Of a stretch of 64,000 bases of DNA, positions 50,376 to 58,951 are shown piece after piece. The position numbers and the translations under genes are program-made. The notes below the pieces were generated by a model. That model ran no database searches and was not told the DNA's origin. It was given only the letters and a program-made list of their open reading frames with translations. Within the stretch, counting starts at the first letter, position 1. Each line of letters starts with the position of its first letter. This stretch comes from RYN-428 sp035551995. Its GTDB lineage: Bacteria > Planctomycetota > Phycisphaerae > Tepidisphaerales > Tepidisphaeraceae. The stretch lies in assembly GCA_035551995.1 (NCBI GenBank), contig DASZME010000086.1, positions 124,001 through 188,000 of the forward strand, given 5' to 3'.

Positions 50376-51935
50376 ATGGATGACCCCGTAAAAATCGGCC
50401 AAATGGTCCTCGACTTCCTCGATGCCCATCCGTGGATTCTCATCACCCTCGTCGCGCATGGCGCCATCCTCGGCGCCGTCGCTTACATGATTCTGCTTGA
50501 GCGTAAAGTCGCCTCGTGGGTGCAGGACCGACTCGGCCCCAACCGCGTCGGCCTTGGATTCGGCATCATCCCGTGGCTGAAGGACAAGCACATGATGGGC
50601 CTCGGCCAACCCCTCGCCGACGGCGTCAAGTTCATTCTCAAGGAAGACTACGCACCGAAAAACGTCGACAAGGTGCTCTTCAGCGCCGCTCCGATGATGA
50701 TGATCGTCGTCGTCATCCTGAGCATCGCGGTTCTGCCGTGGGGCGGCATCAAGCAGACCACCCGCGACATCGATCTCAGTTCCTGGATCGCCGGCGAGCG
50801 CCCCGCCGACGCCACCGAAAATCTCGACGCCAAAATCAAGGCTTATCTCCCCAACGACGCCAATACCGTCACCCACGAAGAATACGTCAAAGACCTCAAA
50901 GATTCCGACGGCGTCTGGCGCCAGCACCTCCTCACGCACGTGAGCTATCGCTATAATTTTCAGACCGCCACGTTAAACATCGGCGTTCTTTTCATCCTCG
51001 CCGCCCTGTCCCTCGCGGTATACGGCGTCGTCATCGGCGGATGGGCCAGCAACAACAAATATTCCTTCCTCGGCGGACTGCGAGCCACCGCGAACATGAT
51101 CAGCTACGAAATTCCCCTCGGCCTCGCCGTCCTGGCGGTCGTGCTTCTCTATGGCACGTTGAACCTCGAAGAGATCGTCAACAAGCAGGCCCACGCCTGG
51201 TTCTGGTTTATCCCCGCGTGGAACATCTGGTCGCAGCCGCTGGCGTTTATCATGTTCCTGGTTTGCATTCATGCCGAGGCCAATCGCGCGCCGTTTGACA
51301 TGGCCGAAGCCGAGCAGGAACTGGTCGGCGGATATCACACCGAATACAGCGCCATGCGATTCGCCCTTTTCTTCCTCGGCGAATACGCCGGCATGGTCAC
51401 CACCAGCGTCGTCTGCGTCGCCCTTTTCTTCGGCGGGTGGCAATTCCCCGGCGTGGATTGGCTTACCGTCCATGTCATCAACGCCCTCACCCACGCCGGC
51501 GCCTGGGTCGATCCGACCGATCCCGCCGTCACCAACAGCCTTGTGCTGTGCATCGTGCGGGCGGTGGTTTTCTTCGTCAAAACGCTGGTGATCATCTTTA
51601 TCTTCATGTGGGTGCGATGGAGTCTTCCCCGTTTTCGATTCGACCAGGTCATGGGCCTCGCATGGCGCGGCCTGATCCCGATCTCCCTGGCTCTTTTGCT
51701 GACGACGGCCGTTTACGTCTTTTACTTCGGCGGAGTGGCCGAGCCCGACCAATGGCTTCGCGGCGCGGCGCCGTTGTGGCTGTTGCTGGCGAATGTGATC
51801 CTGACCGCGATCATCATGATCGCGAGCAAGCTGTTGCCCGCGGCGCCGGATACGAATCGCAAGATCGCGATACCCGGCAGCCGGTTCAAGCACACGCCGT
51901 TGCCGGCCGGTTCGGCGACGCCGTCCGTGAATTAA
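50376..51935 (+). CDS. nuoH: NADH-quinone oxidoreductase subunit H with an enlarged loop
   Basis: 519 residues, well above the usual 320-430. ERKVASWVQDRLGPNRVGLG and FGIIPWLKDKHMMG are typical. An insert of about 65 residues lies at about 126-193 (KQTTRDIDLSSWIAGERPADATENLD...) in a loop of the normally conserved core. AEAEQELVGGYHTEYSAMRFALFFLGEYA, the quinone-site segment, is conserved. The C-terminal section also contains a longer loop (ALTHAGAWVDPTDPA). Membrane subunit contacting quinone; starts 25 bases after nuoG. Confidence 0.93.
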   Translation: MDDPVKIGQMVLDFLDAHPWILITLVAHGAILGAVAYMILLERKVASWVQDRLGPNRVGLGFGIIPWLKDKHMMGLGQPLADGVKFILKEDYAPKNVDKVLFSAAPMMMIVVVILSIAVLPWGGIKQTTRDIDLSSWIAGERPADATENLDAKIKAYLPNDANTVTHEEYVKDLKDSDGVWRQHLLTHVSYRYNFQTATLNIGVLFILAALSLAVYGVVIGGWASNNKYSFLGGLRATANMISYEIPLGLAVLAVVLLYGTLNLEEIVNKQAHAWFWFIPAWNIWSQPLAFIMFLVCIHAEANRAPFDMAEAEQELVGGYHTEYSAMRFALFFLGEYAGMVTTSVVCVALFFGGWQFPGVDWLTVHVINALTHAGAWVDPTDPAVTNSLVLCIVRAVVFFVKTLVIIFIFMWVRWSLPRFRFDQVMGLAWRGLIPISLALLLTTAVYVFYFGGVAEPDQWLRGAAPLWLLLANVILTAIIMIASKLLPAAPDTNRKIAIPGSRFKHTPLPAGSATPSVN

Positions 51936-51947
51936 CGCGCGTAGAAT

Positions 51948-51985
51948 TCGCAAGCGCCCCGCAAGCGGGCCGGCTAAACGATCAG
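51948..51985 (+). repeat. Dispersed palindromic element, copy R7 (partial)
   Basis: GCAAGCGCCCCGCAAGCGGGCC and CGGCTAAACG match the family core, but both ends are missing. It lies in the 128-bp gap between nuoH and nuoI. Confidence 0.6.
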
Positions 51986-52063
51986 GATCGCTTCGCGCGC
52001 GGACGATGTTGACGGTCCATTCGTCCGCACGCTTACATGAAAAGTTAACGCCGAGGTTATGCC

Positions 52064-52600
52064 ATGAAAGACTCCGAAGTTCTCGTCATCCACGAACCGA
52101 AGCTTTCGCTCGGCGATACGTTTTACCTGCCGCAGGTTTTGATCGGTCTTGGCACGACGATGAAGCACATGTTTCGCGTCGTCGTCCAGGGCAAGGACCG
52201 CGTGATCCAGTATCCTGAAGAACGCCGCGAGGATATTGCCGTCGTCGATGGCGGCATGCAAAAGAACACCTACCGCGGGGTGCATCGCCTGAACAAGGAC
52301 GAAGACGGCCGGGTGAAATGCGTCGCGTGCATGATGTGTTCCACTGCCTGTCCGGCGCGTTGCATTCACATTGAGGCCGCCGAGTCTCCGTGGGCCGACC
52401 GCGAAAAATACCCGGCCAAATTCGACATCGACGAACTCCGCTGCATCTACTGCGGCATGTGCGAAGAAGCCTGCCCGGTTGACGCCATCGAACTGACCAG
52501 TGTCTACGACATCGTCGGCCTCACCCGGCAGGAAATGGTCTTCGACAAATCCAAGCTCCTGAGAGTCTTCGACCAGACGGCCAAGAGCGAGCCGATGTAA
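52064..52600 (+). CDS. nuoI: NADH-quinone oxidoreductase subunit I
   Basis: 178 residues. Two [4Fe-4S] clusters: CVACMMCSTACPARC and CIYCGMCEEACPVDAI. The N-terminal helical part (YLPQVLIGLGTTMKHMFR) fits the peripheral arm. Electron carrier between the hydrophilic and membrane modules. Between it and nuoJ lie two unrelated genes, so the operon is interrupted here. Confidence 0.94.
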   Translation: MKDSEVLVIHEPKLSLGDTFYLPQVLIGLGTTMKHMFRVVVQGKDRVIQYPEERREDIAVVDGGMQKNTYRGVHRLNKDEDGRVKCVACMMCSTACPARCIHIEAAESPWADREKYPAKFDIDELRCIYCGMCEEACPVDAIELTSVYDIVGLTRQEMVFDKSKLLRVFDQTAKSEPM

Positions 52601-52735
52601 ACCGGATTCCCGCAATCAATCCGTTCAGATCGATCGCCGATCTGGCGTCCCGTCCAACGCCGACTTATCATTTACGCGATACGCCCCCACATGACCGGCG
52701 TGATCGCGGCGTGTCGTCATCGAGCGGGTTACGCG

Positions 52736-52909
52736 ATGAAGCTTCGAAAATGTCCCAGTTGCCATGACACGGTCGGCGCCGACTCCGAAAACTGCTCCCG
52801 ATGCGGCGTTAACTTCCGAGCCGCCCGAAATTGGCGCATCATCCGGTGGCTTTTTATTCTGGCGATGCTCACCTGGGCCGTCGGTCATTTCTACTTGAAA
52901 CGCTTTTGA
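52736..52909 (+). CDS. Small zinc-ribbon membrane protein
   Basis: 57 residues from ATG 52736. Zinc ribbon with Cys6, Cys9, Cys20 and Cys23 (CPSC...CSRC) and a C-terminal membrane helix (IIRWLFILAMLTWAVGHFYL). The same head-anchor plan occurs in the larger proteins at 10107 and 14081. It sits between nuoI and the GT41 gene, three bases before the latter, so it is probably co-transcribed with it. Function unknown. Confidence 0.65.
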   Translation: MKLRKCPSCHDTVGADSENCSRCGVNFRAARNWRIIRWLFILAMLTWAVGHFYLKRF

Positions 52910-52912
52910 CCG

Positions 52913-55030
52913 ATGACCGCTCCCGCATCGACGCAAATGGTCGCAATCGCCTTCGCTCACCATCAAGCCGGGCGGCTGGCCGAGGCGGAGGCTTGTTATC
53001 GCGAGATTCTCCGGCGCGACCCCGCCAATCCCGATGCGCTTCACCTGCTGGGAACACTGGCGTTTCAGCAAAAGCGAAATGACGACGCGAGGGAATTGAT
53101 CGAGCGTGCGATCGCGATCGAGCCTCGCGCCGCCGAATTTCACGCGTCCCTCGGCCAGACGCTGGCGGGCGCCGGGAGGTTGCACGAGGCGGTCGCCGCC
53201 TATCGCAGGTCCGTGGCGCTGGGCGGCGGCGCGGCCGAAATTCACTACAACCTCGGCTGCGCGCTGCTGCAAAGCGGATTCTCCGACGATGCGGCCGATC
53301 CGTTCAAGACGGCGATCGCGCTTCGATCCGATTTCCACCAAGCCCACCTCAATCTGAGCAATGTTCTTCGAAAACAGGGAGATTTGGATGGAGCGATCGA
53401 ATGCTGCCGAGCCGCACTGGCGATCAATCCGGCCCTTCCCGTCGCCCACGTCAATCTCGGCCAGTTGCAGATGAAGACCGGTGAGCTGGCCGAAGCGATC
53501 GCCAGCTTCGATCGCGCCATGAAACTCGACCCGGCGTTAGCCGAAGCGCGGAGCGGAAAAATTTACGCCCTGCATTTCCAGCCCGGCGTCGACGCGCAAA
53601 CCCTGCTAAGAGAAAGCCTCTTGTGGAATGAGCATCACGCCAAATCAAAATCGATTGGAGCATTAGTCCTATTGGCGGCGCCATCTTCGATGGCGAAACA
53701 CGCCCCGCAAGCGGGGCCGCTAAACGCGGAGACGCTACAGCAACCTCAAAAACGCTCAATCTCCACCGAATCCGGCGTGCGGGATGACGGCCCTCCTTTA
53801 ATAGCCGAGGACGGAAGCCCGCGGATTCTCCCGCACGGTCCGCAGGCTTCCGCCCTCGGCTATCGAGAAAGACCCGGCGCCGTTCTCACGCGCGACGACG
53901 ATCGTTCGCCGGATCGGCGTCTGCGGATCGGCTATGTCTCTCCCGATTTCCGAAGGCACGTCGCGGGCTTTTACCTGCTGCCTTTGTTGCGGGAGCACGA
54001 TCATGATCGATTCGAAATTTTTTGCTACAGCAACGTCCGGCTCACCGACGCGATAACCGATCGTTTCCGCTCCTGTGCCGACGCATGGCGCGACATATCC
54101 CGCCTCGACGACGCCGCCGCCGCGTCGCTCATTCGCGAAGATCGAATCGACATTCTGTTCGACGCCACGATGCACATGGGCGGCAATCGCCTCGGCCTCT
54201 TCTACCTCAAACCGGCGCCGGTGCAGGCGACGATGTGCGCCTATCCCGGCACCACCGGCCTTGACGCGATGGATTATCGGCTGACCGATCCGTACCTCGA
54301 TCCGCCGGGTACGGATGCGCTGTATGCCGAGCGATCAATTCGGCTGCCGAACAGCTTCTGGTGCTACGACCCGATCGAAGCGACGCCGGACGTTGGACCG
54401 CTACCCGCCGGCGACGGCGGGGCGGTGACGTTCGGCTGTCTCAATAACTTCTGCAAGATAAACGGTGACGTGCTGGCCTTATGGGCTTCGGTGATGCGTG
54501 CCGTGCCCGATTCCAGGCTTCTACTGCTGGCGCCGCGCGGACAAGCGCGGAGCCGGGCGCTGGCGGCTCTGGCCAATATGGCGATCGACTCGGCGCGCGT
54601 CAGTTTTGTCGAGCATCAGCCACGGCCGCAATATTTTGCGACGTATAACCGGATCGATATCGGTCTGGACACGTTTCCTTATAACGGCCACACGACGGGT
54701 CTCGATGCGTTTTGGATGGGCGTGCCGGTGATCACGCTTGTCGGCCACACGGCCGTCGGACGCGCGGGGTTGAGCCAGCTGACCAATCTCGGCTTGCCCG
54801 AACTCGCGGCGTTCGACGCCGAGCAATTCGTCGAGATCGCCACCCGGCTCGCGAACGATCGCCACCGTCTTGCGGCGCTGCGCGATGGACTTCGTGATCG
54901 GCTAAGTCGATCCCCGCTCGCCGATGTACGGCGCTTCGCCCGCGACGTGGAAAACGCCATGCGCCGGATGTGGGAGCAGATCGCAAACGCCCGGGCCGGC
55001 CAGATCATTTTACGACCAGAAAGATTATGA
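52913..55030 (+). CDS. TPR - GT41 (SPINDLY/OGT-like) glycosyltransferase with two in-frame palindromic insertions
   Basis: 705 residues. Residues about 8-225 are tetratricopeptide repeats (AEAEACYREILRRDPANPDALHLLGTLAF, HLNLSNVLRKQGDLDGAIECCRAAL). The GT41-like domain spans about 335-690: RIGYVSPDFRRHVAGFYLLPL, MHMGGNRLGLFY, PVQATMCAYPGTTGLDAMDYRLTDPYLDPPG, FGCLNNFCKINGDVL with the expected Lys, and FPYNGHTTGLDAFWMGVPVITLVG. The linker, residues about 248-318, is made of repeat R8 (KHAPQAGPLNAETLQQP) and then a second palindrome. Predicted to glycosylate protein or polysaccharide, using TPRs to recognise the substrate. It interrupts the nuo block. Confidence 0.88.
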   Translation: MTAPASTQMVAIAFAHHQAGRLAEAEACYREILRRDPANPDALHLLGTLAFQQKRNDDARELIERAIAIEPRAAEFHASLGQTLAGAGRLHEAVAAYRRSVALGGGAAEIHYNLGCALLQSGFSDDAADPFKTAIALRSDFHQAHLNLSNVLRKQGDLDGAIECCRAALAINPALPVAHVNLGQLQMKTGELAEAIASFDRAMKLDPALAEARSGKIYALHFQPGVDAQTLLRESLLWNEHHAKSKSIGALVLLAAPSSMAKHAPQAGPLNAETLQQPQKRSISTESGVRDDGPPLIAEDGSPRILPHGPQASALGYRERPGAVLTRDDDRSPDRRLRIGYVSPDFRRHVAGFYLLPLLREHDHDRFEIFCYSNVRLTDAITDRFRSCADAWRDISRLDDAAAASLIREDRIDILFDATMHMGGNRLGLFYLKPAPVQATMCAYPGTTGLDAMDYRLTDPYLDPPGTDALYAERSIRLPNSFWCYDPIEATPDVGPLPAGDGGAVTFGCLNNFCKINGDVLALWASVMRAVPDSRLLLLAPRGQARSRALAALANMAIDSARVSFVEHQPRPQYFATYNRIDIGLDTFPYNGHTTGLDAFWMGVPVITLVGHTAVGRAGLSQLTNLGLPELAAFDAEQFVEIATRLANDRHRLAALRDGLRDRLSRSPLADVRRFARDVENAMRRMWEQIANARAGQIILRPERL
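53655..53756 (+). repeat. Dispersed palindromic element, copy R8, inside the GT41 coding sequence
   Basis: GGAGCATTAGTCC at the left, ACACGCCCCGCAAGCGGGGCC in the centre and GCAACCTCAAAAACGCTC at the right end. About 102 bp, that is 34 codons, so the reading frame is kept. This copy is translated as the linker between TPR and glycosyltransferase domains. Confidence 0.85.
53801..53863. repeat. 63-bp palindrome inside the GT41 coding sequence, unrelated to R8
   Basis: Arms 53801-53825 (ATAGCCGAGGACGGAAG...) and 53839-53863 (...CTTCCGCCCTCGGCTAT) pair at 23 of 25 positions around a 13-nt loop. Length 63 bp = 21 codons, in frame. It directly follows R8 by 45 bases, within the same linker. Confidence 0.8.
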
Positions 55031-55085
55031 AACGTCGGCCGACGCAGTATTCGATCCGCGGCTTGTGAAATCTGTCACGACCATC

Positions 55086-55114
55086 TTGCAAAGCCCATAG
55101 GTCGCTCTTAGTAT
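55086..55114 (+). promoter_or_regulatory. Candidate sigma70-type promoter for nuoJ
   Basis: TTGCAA at 55086-55091 and TAGTAT at 55109-55114, spacer 17 nt, about 110 bp upstream of nuoJ. It suggests that nuoJKLMN is transcribed from its own promoter rather than only through the GT41 gene. Confidence 0.5.
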
Positions 55115-55211
55115 CTGCCGCTTCATTGGGCGGCTGAAGTCGCCTTGGCGGATTTTGACGGGAGCTGAGGCGCCTTTGCCCCGGCCCGTGTAGCGCAAGC
55201 CGCAAGGCGTT

Positions 55212-56150
55212 GTGCCTCTGAATATGCTCGGCATTCTTTCTTCTTCGATCGTCGCCCAGGCGGCCGCCGAAACATCGGCGGCGGCGCCTTCGTCGCCGAT
55301 TCTCGTGCCGTCGGTTGTCCTCGCCTTGTGCATTTTCGCCGGCGTCGGAACGCTGCTGCTTCTCCCGACGCGCCGCGACGTTTCGTTTCGTCGCATCGGC
55401 GGAACGATGGTGGCGGCGGCGTTGCTGATATTCGTCTCGATCCTGCTGCGCCACGCCGCCGCGGGAATGAACGTCTACTTCTGGATCTTCTCGTTTATCG
55501 CCCTGGCCAGTGCCGTGCGGGTCATCACCCATCCGCGGCCGGTTTACTCGGCTCTATATTTCGTGCTGACCGTCTTCGCCAGCGCCGGGCTGTTCGTGCT
55601 GCTCCAGGCGGAGTTTATGGCGGCCGCCCTCGTGCTGATTTATGCCGGCGCCATTTTGATTACGTATGTGTTCGTGATCATGCTCGCGTCGCAAGCACGG
55701 GCGCCGGGGTCGACGTCGGCGTTTATCAGCGAATACGACGCGGTCAGCCGCGAGCCGATGGTGGCTTCGACGGTGGGATTCGCGCTGATGGGCATTTTGC
55801 TGTTCGTGATTTTTGATCGTGCCGCCGAGATTGCCCCTCGTCCGCCGACCGCGGGCGAATCCGCCGAAATCGCCGCCATTCCCGGCAGCGCCCAATTGGG
55901 AAACACGCAGATGCTGGGGATTTATCTGTTCCAGCATCAGACGGTCAACCTCGAGCTGGCGGGGTTGCTGCTGACGGTAAGCATGGTCGGCGCCATCGTG
56001 ATCGCCCGCAAGCGCGTGGTCTATCATGAAGGCAAGCCGCCCCGCGTCGACGTGACGGTCGCCCCGGCGACGCCGATCGACGACAATCCCTTCAGCATCC
56101 CGGTCTACGGCACGGACAACCCCAGGCAAAAAGCGTATCCGGAGACGTGA
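55212..56150 (+). CDS. nuoJ: NADH-quinone oxidoreductase subunit J with N-terminal extension
   Basis: 312 residues from GTG 55212, or 308 from ATG 55224. The core with HPRPVYSALYFVLTVFASAGLFVLLQAEFMAAALVLIYAGAILITYVFVIMLA is unmistakable. Before it lies an N-terminal extension of about 90 residues with two hydrophobic segments (ILVPSVVLALCIFAGVGTLLLL; GTMVAAALLIFVSILL). It has a longer C-terminus than usual. NuoJ typically has 160-200 residues. nuoK starts four bases after its stop. Confidence 0.92.
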   Translation: MPLNMLGILSSSIVAQAAAETSAAAPSSPILVPSVVLALCIFAGVGTLLLLPTRRDVSFRRIGGTMVAAALLIFVSILLRHAAAGMNVYFWIFSFIALASAVRVITHPRPVYSALYFVLTVFASAGLFVLLQAEFMAAALVLIYAGAILITYVFVIMLASQARAPGSTSAFISEYDAVSREPMVASTVGFALMGILLFVIFDRAAEIAPRPPTAGESAEIAAIPGSAQLGNTQMLGIYLFQHQTVNLELAGLLLTVSMVGAIVIARKRVVYHEGKPPRVDVTVAPATPIDDNPFSIPVYGTDNPRQKAYPET

Positions 56151-56153
56151 GCG

Positions 56154-56462
56154 ATGGGTCTGCTAACGCTTGAACATTATCTCGCGGTCGGTGCGATCAT
56201 GTTTTGCATCGGCTTAATCGGTTTCATGACCCGGCGAAATCTGATCGTCATCTTCCTTTGCACGGAACTGATGTTTCAAGCCGTCGCGATCAATTTGATC
56301 GCGTTCGGCGCCTTTCATCATAACCTGGCGGGGCAGGCGTTCGTGATCTTCGTATTGGTGATCGCCGCCGCCGAGGCGTCGTTGGCATTGGGATTGGTCG
56401 TTCTGTTGTTCCGAGAGAAAAACACGCTCGATGCCGACGCGTGGAAACAATTGCGTGGGTGA
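56154..56462 (+). CDS. nuoK: NADH-quinone oxidoreductase subunit K
   Basis: 102 residues, a normal length. Three membrane helices and the conserved acidic residues (FLCTELMFQAVAINLIAFG, VIAAAEASLALGLVVLLFRE). Proton-antiporter-like subunit of the membrane arm. The downstream gap to nuoL is 233 bp and holds two hairpin-forming units and a GCAACTAACAACTAGCAAC motif. Confidence 0.95.
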   Translation: MGLLTLEHYLAVGAIMFCIGLIGFMTRRNLIVIFLCTELMFQAVAINLIAFGAFHHNLAGQAFVIFVLVIAAAEASLALGLVVLLFREKNTLDADAWKQLRG

Positions 56463-56499
56463 TGAGTCGCTAAAGTATCCTTCGCGATGAAGCGCGTTT

Positions 56500-56695
56500 T
56501 TTTGTACCCTCGCCCGGTACTCCGGGAGACGGAAGGGTGAGGGTTTCTTGGAAGGGCCGGATTTATGTAACTTGCGTCCTTTCGAACACCCACTCCCGGA
56601 TTATCGGGAGAGGGAGTAGATCGCGTAGACGCGCAAGGCTGTTTAACTGTTGAATGAACCGTCTTTAACGAGCAACTAACAACTAGCAACTTCTC
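56500..56695. repeat. Palindromic spacer between nuoK and nuoL
   Basis: Two CCCTC...GAGGG-type units: ACCCTCGCCCGGTACTCCGG with GGGTGAGGGT, and CACTCCCGGATTATCGGGAG with GGGAGT. A GCAACTAACAACTAGCAAC unit, related to the inverted repeat at 45246, lies at the 3' end just before the nuoL start. No ORF of note. It may be an attenuator or repeats; nuoL translation starts directly after it. Confidence 0.55.
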
Positions 56696-58933
56696 ATGCA
56701 ACATTTTTGGGTCGTACAACATTCATGGCTCATCCCGCTATTGCCGCTGATTGGCGCGGCGATCGCCGGATTCTTTGGCGCCAAGATACTTCGCGGCCAG
56801 TCGCATTGGCCGATCTGGTTGGCGGTTGGTACGAGCGCCGTGCTTGCATTCATCTTGCTGTTTCAGACGCTCGCCCTGCCGAAGCACGAAGCCGGCGCCA
56901 CTCCAGAATCAACCGCCGCCATGACGGCCGAAGGGCCGTATACGCCTTACTACAGCAAACTGCTGTTCAATTGGATCGAAGCCGGCGATCCCGCTTTAAT
57001 AGGAACCGCCGAGCATGCCCAAAACGTGCCTGGCGTTTCCAATTCCTATTTCCAGGCGACCGCCTCGTTCTTCTTTGACCCGCTCACTGTCGTCATGCTT
57101 TGCGTGGTCTGCGGGATCGGCTTTCTGATCACGATTTTTTCCGCCGGCTACATGAAGGGCGAGAGCGGCTACTTTCGCTTTTTCGCCTATCTTGGAATAT
57201 TCATCTTCATGATGACCTGCCTGGTGATGGGCGGTAACCTCATCATGCTCTACCTTGGATGGGAAGGCGTGGGATTAAGCTCCTATCTGCTCATCGGCTA
57301 CTACTACGAAAAACCCGCCGCCCGCGAAGCCGCCAAGAAGGCATTTCTGGTCAATCGCATCGGCGATTTCGGATTCGGCATCGGCATCATGCTCTGCTAC
57401 CTGGCCTTCGGGACCGTCAGCTATTTCGGCAACGGCGTCGGAACACACACCGGCTTGCTCGAACTCGCCAACGGCTCGCTCACCCAATTCCAAACCACCG
57501 CGCTCTATTGGATTCCGTTCTGCCTGATGCTTGGCGCCTTCGGTAAATCGGCCCAGTTTCCGCTCTACGTCTGGCTCCCTGACGCCATGGAAGGCCCCAC
57601 CCCCGTCAGCGCCCTGATCCATGCCGCCACGATGGTCACGGCCGGCGTGTACATGATCGCCCGCTGCGGAACGCTCTTCGTTCACAACCCCGCGGCGATG
57701 ACGACGATCGCCGTCATCGGCTGCTTTACCGCGCTCCTGGCCGCCACGATCGCGCTGCGGCAATTCGACCTCAAAAAAGTCTTCGCCTACTCCACCATCA
57801 GCCAGCTTGGATTCATGTTCGTCGGCATCGGCGCCTTGGCGCCAGTGGCCGGCGTCTTCCACCTCGTGACGCACGCCTTCTTCAAAGCCCTTTTGTTCCT
57901 TTCGTCCGGCGTCGTCATGCACGCCATGGCCGGCGAACTGGACATGCGGAAAATGAGCGGCCTGAAAAGGGTGCTCCCGATCACGCACATTCTCATGCTG
58001 ATCGGATGTCTGGCTTTGGCGGGGTTCCCGTTCCTGAGCGGGTTCTTCTCGAAAGACGACATCGTCGGCGCGGCGTTCCATATGAATTTTTTCCTCGGCT
58101 TTATGCTGCTGGTCGCCGCGTTCATGACCGCCTATTACACCTTTCGCCTTTACTTCCGCGTCTTCCAGGGGCCGCTGGTGATTCCCGAGGCGCCCGCCGA
58201 TTCGCACGGACACGGCCATGAGCCCAACGAGCACGCCGCCGCCAGTCAGTCCGCCATCGACACCGGTACCGCCCCATCGTCGGGCGTCGATACGGCGCAG
58301 ACGCATCATGATCCGCACGCTCATCACAACCACGAACCGGCTCTGATGATGTTTCCGTTGATCGTGCTGGCGATCGGAGCGCTGCTTGCCGGTTATCTGA
58401 ATTTCCCGTCGGAAATGCTCGGCGATTTCCTCGGCAAAAGTCCGTCGTTCATCTATGCCTACGACGCCGTCCACAATAATCCGGCCCTCGTTCACGCCAC
58501 GATCAAGGCCAGCGCCTTCGGTCAGGAAGGGAAACCCGAACCGCTCGGAATCAAATTGATCCTGATGACCGTCAGCGGCCTGATCGCCCTTGCCGGTATT
58601 TATCTCGCGTATTTGTTTCATCTCAAGGACCGCGCCCGCGCCGCCGCCCTGGCCAATTCGATGTGGCCGATCGCCAGTATCCTCGACCACAAATATTGGG
58701 TCGACGAAATCTACCAGCGGCTCATCGTCGAAAACTTGCGGACGCTTGGGAAACTACTGGCCAATGTCGTGGATCGTTTCGTCGTCGACGGGCTGGTGAA
58801 TCTGGCGGGCCTGATCCCCCAGGCCGGCGGCGTTTTCCTGAAACTGACCGTCCAGCGCGGCTATCTCCAAGGCTACGCCGCCGCGATGCTGTTCGGCATC
58901 GCGATCATTTTGTTTGTCGTCTTCGTGCATTAA
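56696..58933 (+). CDS. nuoL: NADH-quinone oxidoreductase subunit L with histidine-rich loop
   Basis: 745 residues, long for the family (about 610-700). Antiporter core: LYLGWEGVGLSSYLLIGYYY, GAFGKSAQFPLYVWLPDAMEGPTPVSALIHAATMVTAGVYM, and LVTHAFFKALLFLSSG. Residues about 498-548 are rich in His (SHGHGHEPNEHAA; THHDPHAHHNHEP) between late helices, at a position that often varies. The C-terminal lateral helix region is present (VQRGYLQGYAAAMLFG). Distal proton-pumping subunit. Confidence 0.93.
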   Translation: MQHFWVVQHSWLIPLLPLIGAAIAGFFGAKILRGQSHWPIWLAVGTSAVLAFILLFQTLALPKHEAGATPESTAAMTAEGPYTPYYSKLLFNWIEAGDPALIGTAEHAQNVPGVSNSYFQATASFFFDPLTVVMLCVVCGIGFLITIFSAGYMKGESGYFRFFAYLGIFIFMMTCLVMGGNLIMLYLGWEGVGLSSYLLIGYYYEKPAAREAAKKAFLVNRIGDFGFGIGIMLCYLAFGTVSYFGNGVGTHTGLLELANGSLTQFQTTALYWIPFCLMLGAFGKSAQFPLYVWLPDAMEGPTPVSALIHAATMVTAGVYMIARCGTLFVHNPAAMTTIAVIGCFTALLAATIALRQFDLKKVFAYSTISQLGFMFVGIGALAPVAGVFHLVTHAFFKALLFLSSGVVMHAMAGELDMRKMSGLKRVLPITHILMLIGCLALAGFPFLSGFFSKDDIVGAAFHMNFFLGFMLLVAAFMTAYYTFRLYFRVFQGPLVIPEAPADSHGHGHEPNEHAAASQSAIDTGTAPSSGVDTAQTHHDPHAHHNHEPALMMFPLIVLAIGALLAGYLNFPSEMLGDFLGKSPSFIYAYDAVHNNPALVHATIKASAFGQEGKPEPLGIKLILMTVSGLIALAGIYLAYLFHLKDRARAAALANSMWPIASILDHKYWVDEIYQRLIVENLRTLGKLLANVVDRFVVDGLVNLAGLIPQAGGVFLKLTVQRGYLQGYAAAMLFGIAIILFVVFVH

Positions 58934-58951
58934 CAAGCGGGTTTACGGTTC

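Noticed and set aside
57275..58690. 471-codon minus-strand frame inside nuoL
   Set aside because: Antisense to a well-supported NuoL; no domain of its own.
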